From: Knoellia sinensis KCTC 19936
Lineage (GTDB): Bacteria; Actinomycetota; Actinomycetes; Actinomycetales; Dermatophilaceae
DNA: 64,000 nucleotides
NCBI RefSeq assembly: GCF_000768705.1
Contig: NZ_AVPJ01000005.1
Span: 124,001-188,000, forward strand
Direction of reading: 5' to 3'
In this document: positions 36,685 through 43,445 of the stretch, in pieces
How the letters are laid out: each line of letters begins with the position of its first letter
Numbering within the stretch: the first letter of the stretch is position 1
The notes under the pieces: generated by a model
Seen by the model: only the letters and a program-made list of their open reading frames with translations
The model's database searches: none
What the model was told of the DNA's origin: nothing
Position numbers and translations under genes: made by a program

Positions 36685-38712
36685 TCACATCCAGTCGTAC
36701 TCGCTTGCCCGCTCACCGCCCGCGAGCTGTGCGTAGCCGGGTCCGCGGTCGAAGAACGGCTCGTCGGGACGATTCTCGCGCAGTTCCGTGCGCAACGCCT
36801 CACTTGCGTCCATGTCCACGCTCACCGTGTCGCGGTCGCCGGTTGCGACGACACCGTATGCCGTCCGCGCACCGTCCACGGACACCTTGCCCCAGCGGAG
36901 GTCACGTTCTACCTCGTCGAGTGGGCGCTCCAAGGGGTCGCCCCAGCCGCCGCCGCCGGTGGTGCGGATGCGGATGACCTGCCCTGCCTTGACCGGCTCG
37001 GCGTCGGCCAATGCGTCGACGACTCGCTCGTCCGGTCCACCGACATCGATGGTCACTTCGAACGGACGCCCGGCCTTGCCGCCCTTGACGCCCCAGCACG
37101 CAAGGATCGACCGGTCCGCGATCGACATGAAGTGTCCGTCGCGCAGCATCCGGATGTGCTTCTCGTAGCCGAGACCGCCCCGATAGCGTCCCGCGCCACC
37201 GGAATCGACAGCGAGGCCGAGGCGCTCGACGATGAACGGGAAGCGCGACTCGGTGAACTCGGTCGGCAGGTTGCGGGAGTCGGGGACGACGTGGATGGTG
37301 TCCTCGCCGTCGGCGTAGTAGCGACCGCCAGAGCCACCGCCGAGGACCTCGCGCATGAGGTAGTCGTTGCCGTCGCGGTCCTTGCCGTAGACGCCCGTGT
37401 AGCGGATCGTCTCCTGGTCGGCCGGCATCTGACCGTCGACGGCCTTGGCGACGACGCCGGCGAGGACGCCGAGCAGTCGCAGGATGACGAACGTCCGCGC
37501 GTTCGTCGGCGCCGGATAGATCGGGGTGAGCAGGGTGCCCTTCTCGGGGAAGCGCATCTCGATGAGCGGCACGATGCCCTCGTTGACGTCGAGCTCGGCC
37601 ATCCGCTCGGGGGTGTCGGCGAGGTTGCGCAGGATCGGGGCCAGCCACTTCTTGAGGAAGTTGCCACCGACGTAGTCGCCGCAGTGGTTGATCGGCCCCT
37701 TGGCCTGGGGTGCGGTGCCGGTGAAGTCGATGATGAGGCGCGGCCCACCCGGGAAGTTCGTCTCGGAATCGGCGGGTGCGTCGTCGACCTTGGTGAGGGT
37801 GATGCGCTGGGTGTGCAGCTGCGGCTCGTCGACGCCGTCGTGCTCTGCGTAGTCCTCCCAGACATAGGTCCCCGCCGGGATCTTCGAGAGGATCTCGCGG
37901 CGGTAGGTCTCGGTCGTGCTGTCGAGGATCGCGTCGAACGCCGCCTCGATGTCGTCGCGGCCGTAGCGTGCGAAGAGGTCCGACAGGCGCCTCGCGCCCA
38001 TGAGGCAGGCGGAACACTCGGCATCGAGGTCGGCGGCGAGGCTGTCCGGCATCCGCGAGTTGCGCGTCATGATCCGCAGGGCTGCTTTGTTGGGAACTCC
38101 CTTGTCCCACAACTTGATCGGCGGGACGGACAGCCCCTCCTCGTGGACGCTCGTCGCGTTGCTCGGCATGGACCCGGGTACGGCGCCGCCGATGTCGTCG
38201 TGGTGCCCGAAGGCCTGGACGAACGCCACGACCTCGGGTCCGTTTCCGTCGTCATGGAAGACGGGCACCGTCACGCAGAGGTCGGGGAGGTGGCCGATGC
38301 CACCCTCGGACTCATAGACGTCGTTGTGGAAGAAGACGTCGCCTTCAGCCATCTCCTCGAGCGGGAAGTCCCGCACGATCGGGTGGACGAGCGCCGAGTA
38401 GGACCGGCCGGTGAGCTTGCGCAACTGCCGGTCGTGGATGCCGGCCCGGAAGTCGTGGGCGTCGCGGATCATGGGGGAGCGGCTCGTGCGGGCGATCGCC
38501 GTCTCGACCTCCATCTCGACGCTCGCGAGGGTGCCCTGGACGATCTCGACGAGGATCGGGTCGACGCTCGATCCCGGTGCGGTGAGGCGCTTGCCGTGTT
38601 CGTATGCCGTGGGGAGACCCGCCGGGTTCACGGCGGCTTCCGACGTGGTCGAGCCGTGCGGGGTCGAGCCGTGCGGGGTCGAGCCGTGCTGGGTCGAGGC
38701 GGCGGTGTTCAC
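36685..38712 (-). CDS. hyuB: Hydantoinase B / oxoprolinase subunit
   Basis: 675 aa from GTG 38712, overlapping the hyuA stop as GTGA; a longer upstream frame lies over hyuA. HyuB family: VDPILVEIVQGTLASVEMEVETAIARTSRSPMI, GDVFFHNDVYESEGGIGHLPDL, FGHHDDIGGAVPGSMPSNATSVHEEGL, GRYRGGLGYEK, TTGGGGWGDPLERP. With HyuA it performs ATP-dependent opening of hydantoin-like or oxoproline-like rings. The first 20 residues are an unusual HGSTP repeat from a tandem 15-bp DNA repeat (38649-38695). Confidence 0.92.
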   Translation of the reverse strand: MNTAASTQHGSTPHGSTPHGSTTSEAAVNPAGLPTAYEHGKRLTAPGSSVDPILVEIVQGTLASVEMEVETAIARTSRSPMIRDAHDFRAGIHDRQLRKLTGRSYSALVHPIVRDFPLEEMAEGDVFFHNDVYESEGGIGHLPDLCVTVPVFHDDGNGPEVVAFVQAFGHHDDIGGAVPGSMPSNATSVHEEGLSVPPIKLWDKGVPNKAALRIMTRNSRMPDSLAADLDAECSACLMGARRLSDLFARYGRDDIEAAFDAILDSTTETYRREILSKIPAGTYVWEDYAEHDGVDEPQLHTQRITLTKVDDAPADSETNFPGGPRLIIDFTGTAPQAKGPINHCGDYVGGNFLKKWLAPILRNLADTPERMAELDVNEGIVPLIEMRFPEKGTLLTPIYPAPTNARTFVILRLLGVLAGVVAKAVDGQMPADQETIRYTGVYGKDRDGNDYLMREVLGGGSGGRYYADGEDTIHVVPDSRNLPTEFTESRFPFIVERLGLAVDSGGAGRYRGGLGYEKHIRMLRDGHFMSIADRSILACWGVKGGKAGRPFEVTIDVGGPDERVVDALADAEPVKAGQVIRIRTTGGGGWGDPLERPLDEVERDLRWGKVSVDGARTAYGVVATGDRDTVSVDMDASEALRTELRENRPDEPFFDRGPGYAQLAGGERASEYDWM

Positions 38713-40841
38713 TTCTCCTCCTGCGTTGTCGACTGCTTGGTGATGACGAGGTTGCCCAACCGGTCCACACGCACCGTGAAGCCGGGGTGGACCGGGACCG
38801 TCGAGCCGAACTCCTCGATGATCGCGGGACCGCTCACGGTGTCGCCGGCGCGGAGGTCGGGACGCCACCACACTCCGGTCTCGACATAGCCGGCGTCGGC
38901 GTCGAAGCACACCTGGCGGGTGGAGCGGCGCGCCGACGCCTGACCCCCCGGCGCACCTTCTGTCCCAGTGGACGATTGTTGTCGGGACTGCAGCTCGCGC
39001 AGCTCGGGCCGAGTGATCGGTCCGACACCGGTGACACGCAGGTTGACCCACTCGACCTGCTGGGTGGGATCGTCCCGGAAGTCGTAGCCGTACAGCTGGC
39101 GGTGAGCGTCGTGGAAGGCGGAGGCGACGTGCACGGCATACGAGTCATCGACAGCCACATCGGAAGGTGCGGTGACGCGCACCTCGTAGGCCTGTCCGAA
39201 GTAGCGCAGGTCCACCGTCCGCGTGAACTGGTGCTCGGAGGCCGCAAAGCCCTCCTTCTCCAACGCGGCAGCGGCGCGCTCCGTCAGCGACGCGAACGTC
39301 TTCTCGATCCCTGCGTGGTCGAGGGCCGAATGCTTTGCGACCTGCGTCTGCACATAGTCGTTCTTCACGTCGACGGTGAGCAGACCGAAGGCGCTGACGT
39401 TGCCCGGGTTCGGAGGGACGACGACGCCGGCGAGGTCGAGGATGTCGACGAGACGGCACGCGAGGAGCGACCCGGAGCCGCCGAACGTCGTGAGCATGAA
39501 GTCGCGGACATCGAGGCCGCGCTTGACCGAGACCTGGCGGAGGGCGTTGGCCTGGTTCCACGCCGAGATCTCGAGAATGCCTGTGGCACACCGCTCGTAG
39601 TCGAGTCCGAGCCGCTCCGCCAGGGCCGAGATGCCTGCCCGCGCAGCGTCGACATCGAGCGGAATCTCGCCGCCGAGCAGGTGCGGAGGGATCCGTCCGA
39701 GCGTCACGTGCGCGTCCGTGATGGTCGGCTCCGTCCCACCCTTGGCGTAGCAGAGCGGCCCCGGGTCGGCACCCGCCGAGTGCGGCCCGACCTTGAGCGC
39801 ACCCTCCGGAGACACCCAGGCAATCGACCCGCCGCCCGCTCCCACGGTGACGACGTCGATCATCGGGATCTTGCTCGGATAGGCGCCGACCGTGCCCTCG
39901 GTCGTGAGCGTCGGCTCGCCGTCGAGCACCACGGACACGTCGGTCGAGGTGCCGCCGCCGTCACAGGTGAGGACCTTGTCGAAGCCGGCCTTCTGAGCGA
40001 TGAGCGCGGCACCCAGCGCCCCGGCCGCCGGTCCGGACAGGACCGTGGTGATCGGCTGGTGCACCACCTCGTCGGCGGAGAGCACGCCCCCGTTGGACTT
40101 CATCACATAGAACGGGATGGGCCGCCCGCCAGTGAAGCCCTGCAGCCGCTCGTGGATGTTGCTCACGTAGCGGCTGACGTTCGGCTTCACGGCCGCGTCG
40201 ACGAGGGTCGTCATGGAGCGCTCGTACTCGCGATACTCGCGGAGCACCTCGCTCGAGATCGACACGATCGCGTCGGGATGCTCGCGCCGCAGGATCTCGC
40301 GCATTCGCAGCTCGTGGTCGTCCGCGGCATACGAATGCAGGAAGCAGACGCCGATCGTCGTGATGCCCCGCTCACGGAACCACCGCGCAGCGGCGACGGC
40401 GTCGTCCTCATCGAAGGGCCGGATCTCGTTGCCCTCGAAGTCGAAGCGCCCGCCGACCGTGCGCACCGCGTCCGCCGGAACGATCCGGTCCGGCTTCACC
40501 CAGAAGTACGAGTTGCCGTAGCCGTCGGGCACGGCCTGGCGGGCGATCTCGAGCATGAACTCGTAGCCCTCGGTCGTGATGAAGCCGAGTTGCTCGACCT
40601 TGCCCTCGAGGAGCTTGTTGGTCGCGACGGTGGTGCCGTGGCAGACGGCGGTGATGTCGTCGCCGGTCGCAGCCATCAGGTCCAGGACCTTGTCGATGCC
40701 GCTGATGAACCCGTCGGCGGGGTTGCTCGGCGTGCTCGGGGTCTTCGTCGTGACGAGTTCGCCCGAGTCCTCGTCGAACGCGACGACGTCCGTGAACGTG
40801 CCGCCGGTGTCGATGCCGATCCTGATCCGTCGCTGCGCCAT
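38709..40841 (-). CDS. hyuA: Hydantoinase A / oxoprolinase subunit
   Basis: 710 aa from ATG 40841. Actin-like ATPase features: RIGIDTGGTFTDVVAFD at the start, VCHGTTVATNKLLEG, VLSGPAAGALGAAL, VLTCDGGGTSTDVSVV, IDVVTVGAGGGSIAWV, SAGADPGPLCY. It supplies ATP-driven activation for the HyuB ring opening. Substrates in the family include N-methylhydantoin, hydantoins, 5-oxoproline and acetophenone-like carboxylation substrates, so the exact one is not set. Two GTATGCC motifs lie inside (about 39135 and 40327). Confidence 0.92.
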   Translation of the reverse strand: MAQRRIRIGIDTGGTFTDVVAFDEDSGELVTTKTPSTPSNPADGFISGIDKVLDLMAATGDDITAVCHGTTVATNKLLEGKVEQLGFITTEGYEFMLEIARQAVPDGYGNSYFWVKPDRIVPADAVRTVGGRFDFEGNEIRPFDEDDAVAAARWFRERGITTIGVCFLHSYAADDHELRMREILRREHPDAIVSISSEVLREYREYERSMTTLVDAAVKPNVSRYVSNIHERLQGFTGGRPIPFYVMKSNGGVLSADEVVHQPITTVLSGPAAGALGAALIAQKAGFDKVLTCDGGGTSTDVSVVLDGEPTLTTEGTVGAYPSKIPMIDVVTVGAGGGSIAWVSPEGALKVGPHSAGADPGPLCYAKGGTEPTITDAHVTLGRIPPHLLGGEIPLDVDAARAGISALAERLGLDYERCATGILEISAWNQANALRQVSVKRGLDVRDFMLTTFGGSGSLLACRLVDILDLAGVVVPPNPGNVSAFGLLTVDVKNDYVQTQVAKHSALDHAGIEKTFASLTERAAAALEKEGFAASEHQFTRTVDLRYFGQAYEVRVTAPSDVAVDDSYAVHVASAFHDAHRQLYGYDFRDDPTQQVEWVNLRVTGVGPITRPELRELQSRQQSSTGTEGAPGGQASARRSTRQVCFDADAGYVETGVWWRPDLRAGDTVSGPAIIEEFGSTVPVHPGFTVRVDRLGNLVITKQSTTQEEK

Positions 40842-41042
40842 GCCGTCGATTCAAGCGGTGTATGCCGTCCGCTCGCCTTGGCAATGAGTGCCAACGGATC
40901 GCCGTGGTCGCCTCACAACCCGCCGACTGGGCTGCGAGCCGGGTTGTCGTCCCGAGGGCCGTCAAGCGCGGGCGTCGAGAGTGAGGTCCGCCGAGATTGG
41001 CCAGACTTGGCCAAGCCCTCCGGGGCAGGCATTGATCGCCAG
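40842..41042. other. Intergenic region upstream of hyuA with motif copy
   Basis: 201 bp between hyuA and vapC. It contains GTATGCCGTCCGCTCGCC (40861-40878), one base different from the full extended motif, and a direct repeat TTGGCCA-GAC-TTGGCCA near 40998-41014. The promoter of the hyuAB series should be here. No small gene is visible. Confidence 0.5.
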
Positions 41043-41459
41043 TCAGGCTGTGGGCGCGAAGGAGCGGGTCTTCAGGCTCGAGATGGAGGCGATGGTGTCG
41101 AAGTCGGCGTCGCGATGGACCAGCGTCAGTTCGTGTCGGATGGCCACGGCCGCGATGAGGCAATCGTTCATCTTGCGAACCGTCCGGCCCGTCTGCCGGG
41201 CCGCACGGTGCAGCGACGCTGCGGCAGCGAAATCCAGGTTCGGGTCGAGCCGGATCAGCGTGAGGCTCTCGACGAGTTGGCTGATCTTCGTCAGTGCGTG
41301 GGCCGTGGTGGGGCCGGCGAGGAGTTCCACGGCGATGGGCTCGGTGATCCCGACTGCATTCGGAGATGTGAGGAGCGCGTCACGGACATACAGGTGAGCC
41401 GCCGAGTCGGTCCCTCGAAGGAACTCGATCCACACCGAGCTGTCGACCAGCTCCGTCAC
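41043..41459 (-). CDS. vapC: PIN-domain toxin VapC
   Basis: 138 aa. PIN ribonuclease acidic residues are in place: Asp6 in [10 protein letters not shown], Glu40/45 in [12 protein letters not shown], Asp99 in KMNDCLIAA and Asp117/119 in VHRDADF. Expected role: metal-dependent RNA cleavage when freed from VapB. It overlaps vapB by 4 bp, with the antitoxin first, as usual. The pair interrupts the catabolic series between the carbon-nitrogen hydrolase and hyuA genes. Confidence 0.92.
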   Translation of the reverse strand: MTELVDSSVWIEFLRGTDSAAHLYVRDALLTSPNAVGITEPIAVELLAGPTTAHALTKISQLVESLTLIRLDPNLDFAAAASLHRAARQTGRTVRKMNDCLIAAVAIRHELTLVHRDADFDTIASISSLKTRSFAPTA

Positions 41460-41665
41460 AGCGTCTCGTCGTCCGACGTGCGCATCTCGTCGAGGTCGCC
41501 CGACCAGCCGATGCCCTCGAGTTCCTTCACGAACTCGGGCGTGATCGTGGGGCCGACGGCCTTGCGGAGGGCGAGGTCGACCGCCTCGCGCTTGGAGCCC
41601 AGGTCGTACTTGCGGATCACCTCAGCCACGAGCGCATCATCAATGTCGATGTTGGTGCGCGTCAT
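41456..41665 (-). CDS. vapB: VapB-type ribbon-helix-helix antitoxin
   Basis: 69 aa from ATG 41665 ([20 protein letters not shown]). The ribbon-helix-helix N-terminus ([16 protein letters not shown], then [13 protein letters not shown]) is DNA-binding; the C-terminal [12 protein letters not shown] binds the toxin. The longer in-frame start at 41764 would cross an operator-like repeat and is rejected. It autoregulates the pair. Confidence 0.9.
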   Translation of the reverse strand: MTRTNIDIDDALVAEVIRKYDLGSKREAVDLALRKAVGPTITPEFVKELEGIGWSGDLDEMRTSDDETL

Positions 41666-41685
41666 ACACCAACGATACACCTCGT
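41664..41685 (-). promoter_or_regulatory. Candidate VapB operator (11-bp direct repeat)
   Basis: ATACAC occurs at 41664-41669 and 41675-41680 (plus strand), spaced 11 bp, giving GTGTATCGTTGGTGTATG on the coding strand right up to the vapB ATG. Ribbon-helix-helix antitoxins bind tandem short sites of this spacing. Its overlap with the start codon suggests a leaderless or very short-leader transcript. Confidence 0.5.
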
Positions 41686-41754
41686 AGGGGCGTCGCACCC
41701 TCCAGCCCGCCGGAGGGGAACTGTGGAGTCCGGAGGGAAATGAAGCCTCCGAAC

Positions 41755-41789
41755 CCTCAACCACCCCTCACAGGGAGCAAAAGTTGAGG
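41755..41789. terminator. Nested hairpin after the carbon-nitrogen hydrolase gene
   Basis: CCTCAAC (41755-41761) pairs with GTTGAGG (41783-41789), with an inner CCT/AGG pair. It lies 5 bp beyond the carbon-nitrogen hydrolase stop and before vapB, so it may end the hydroxylase operon transcript. AAAGTTGAGG resembles arms of the other AAAGT-type hairpins in the window. Confidence 0.45.
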
Positions 41790-41793
41790 CGGG

Positions 41794-42726
41794 TCAGTCG
41801 CCTTCGGGTTTGTGGTCGGGGCGGGGGCGACCATGCGGGAAGGACGTCTTCGCCGGGGACTCGAGGTCCTCGCGGTGGCGCCGGATGAGGTCGAGGTTGC
41901 GGTCGCGCAGGTGGTCGAAGCCCTGGCGGATGTTCGAGCCGGGAGTGAGCGACGACAGGGCCGTCTCGGGGTCGAGCCGGGCGGACACCCACCCTTCGTG
42001 CGAGGCAGCCTTGGCGAGGACCGTCGCATTCGGCGTGACGATGTGGCTGTTGCCGAAATAGATGACGCCCGCCGGGTCGATCCCCGTCGCGTTGGCACCG
42101 ATGACGAAGACATGGTTGTCGTAGGCGCGCGCTCGTGACGTGAGCTCCCAGATGTCCGCGGACCGCAGGAGCGCCGACGGTCGGCAGATGATCTCGGCAC
42201 CCTGCACAGCCTGGATGCGTGACAGTTCGGGGTAGTCGCCGTCAAAGCAGATGATCATCCCGATGCGCCCAAGAGCGGTGTCGCACACCGTGACCGTGTC
42301 CCCGGGCGTGACCCACCCGCCCCCGGCGACCGACTCGCTGGTGAAGGGGTGTGTCTTGCGATAGACCCCGAGCACCTCGCCGTTGGTGTTGATGAGCACG
42401 GACGCGTTGTGGACGGTCCCCCGCTCGGCGCCGCGCTCGTAGGTGCCGAAGCACAGCACGATCCGGAGCTCGCGCGCCAGCTCCTGGAACGGCTCGGTCA
42501 TCGTCCCGGGCAGCTCGCTCACGAGGTCCCAGAGCATCTCGACCGAGCAGTCCGGCGTGAACCCGGTGGTCACCGACTCGGGCAGCACGACGAGGTCTGC
42601 CCCTGTCGCGGCCACACAGCGCCGGATCATGTCGAGAGAGCGGTTGATGTTGGCGTCGACGACCTGGGGCGTCAACGACCCGCGCGCGGGGCCGATCTGG
42701 ATGGCGGCCGCGGTCAGGGGGCGCAT
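41794..42726 (-). CDS. Carbon-nitrogen hydrolase (nitrilase superfamily amidase)
   Basis: 310 aa from ATG 42726. The Glu-Lys-Cys triad is complete: Glu50 in VVLPESVT, Lys124 in VYRKTHPF, Cys160 in GMIICFDGDYPE. Family members hydrolyse amides, including N-carbamoyl amino acids and beta-ureidopropionate. Encoded in the hydroxylase operon (start touches the CoxG stop), it is a candidate for cleaving a ureido or amide intermediate such as ureidomalonate or malonamate. The exact substrate cannot be read from sequence. Confidence 0.88.
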   Translation of the reverse strand: MRPLTAAAIQIGPARGSLTPQVVDANINRSLDMIRRCVAATGADLVVLPESVTTGFTPDCSVEMLWDLVSELPGTMTEPFQELARELRIVLCFGTYERGAERGTVHNASVLINTNGEVLGVYRKTHPFTSESVAGGGWVTPGDTVTVCDTALGRIGMIICFDGDYPELSRIQAVQGAEIICRPSALLRSADIWELTSRARAYDNHVFVIGANATGIDPAGVIYFGNSHIVTPNATVLAKAASHEGWVSARLDPETALSSLTPGSNIRQGFDHLRDRNLDLIRRHREDLESPAKTSFPHGRPRPDHKPEGD

Positions 42727-43445
42727 CAGCGGCCTCCGACGAGCCAGCCGACGACGACGCCGGCGAGGGCGATGGCGGCTCCGAAGAGGGCACCGGGGAC
42801 GAAGCCCGGTCCGCTGGAACCGCCACCAGCGGCGGAACCGGCGGACCCGGCATACACGCGTTCAGAGCTGCCCAATTGGGTGAGTTCGGTACGGGACACG
42901 CCGGTATGCCGTCCGCCCGCCGCAGCGTCGTCCCGTGCGGAACCGTCCAATTGGGTGACTTCGGTACGCGCCGGAGCAGACGATGGGGTGAGTTCGGGCC
43001 GGGAGTCGCCGGCGATGTCGGCGTCGAGGGCCTGGAACATCTGGCCGGCCATCTTGCGCGCGACCCCGGCGAGCATCCGCTGGCCCACGCCGCCGACCGG
43101 GCCCCCAACGACCGCGTCGGCCTCGTAGCTGATGGCGGTCCCGCCACCATCGCCCGGAGCCAGCGCCACGTCGACGGTGGTCGAGATCGTGCCGGGGGCG
43201 CCGGCGCCGTCGGCCTTCATGGTGAAGGCGGTCGGCTCGGTGACATCGGTGATCGCCACCTCCCCCTCGTAGGAGCCCTTGATCGCCGCGACTCCCGCCA
43301 TGACGGTCATGGCGTAGCGACCGGGCGACAGTTCGCGCAGCGACTGGCAGCCCGGAACGCTGCGGGCGAGGACGGCGGGATCGTGGACTGCCTTCCACAC
43401 CTGCTCCGGGGAGGCGTTCATCGTTGCGGTGCCGGTGATCTTCAT
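42726..43445 (-). CDS. CoxG-like SRPBCC protein with C-terminal membrane anchor
   Basis: 239 aa from ATG 43445, which overlaps the hydroxylase large subunit stop by 4 bp. An SRPBCC domain (about 1-145: KITGTATMNASPEQVWKAV, AVLARSVPGCQSL, YEADAVVGGPVGGVGQRML) of the CoxG type is followed by a linker and one C-terminal helix (ALFGAAIALAGVVVGWLVGG). CoxG anchors or matures CO-dehydrogenase-like enzymes at the membrane. The linker (about 150-210) is partly encoded by inserted repeat elements shared with intergenic arrays. Confidence 0.88.
   Translation of the reverse strand: MKITGTATMNASPEQVWKAVHDPAVLARSVPGCQSLRELSPGRYAMTVMAGVAAIKGSYEGEVAITDVTEPTAFTMKADGAGAPGTISTTVDVALAPGDGGGTAISYEADAVVGGPVGGVGQRMLAGVARKMAGQMFQALDADIAGDSRPELTPSSAPARTEVTQLDGSARDDAAAGGRHTGVSRTELTQLGSSERVYAGSAGSAAGGGSSGPGFVPGALFGAAIALAGVVVGWLVGGR
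42849..42997. repeat. Repeat elements inside the CoxG-like gene
   Basis: Within the coding linker are two CCAATTGG-centred copies (42872-42879 and 42947-42954, each in GTCCAATTGGGTGACTTCGG-like context), a degenerate third (about 42982-42997) and two GTATGCC motifs (GGCATAC 42849; GTATGCCGTCCGCCCGCC 42904-42921). They add ARTEVTQLDGS and SRTELTQLGSS to the protein in frame. Confidence 0.85.
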
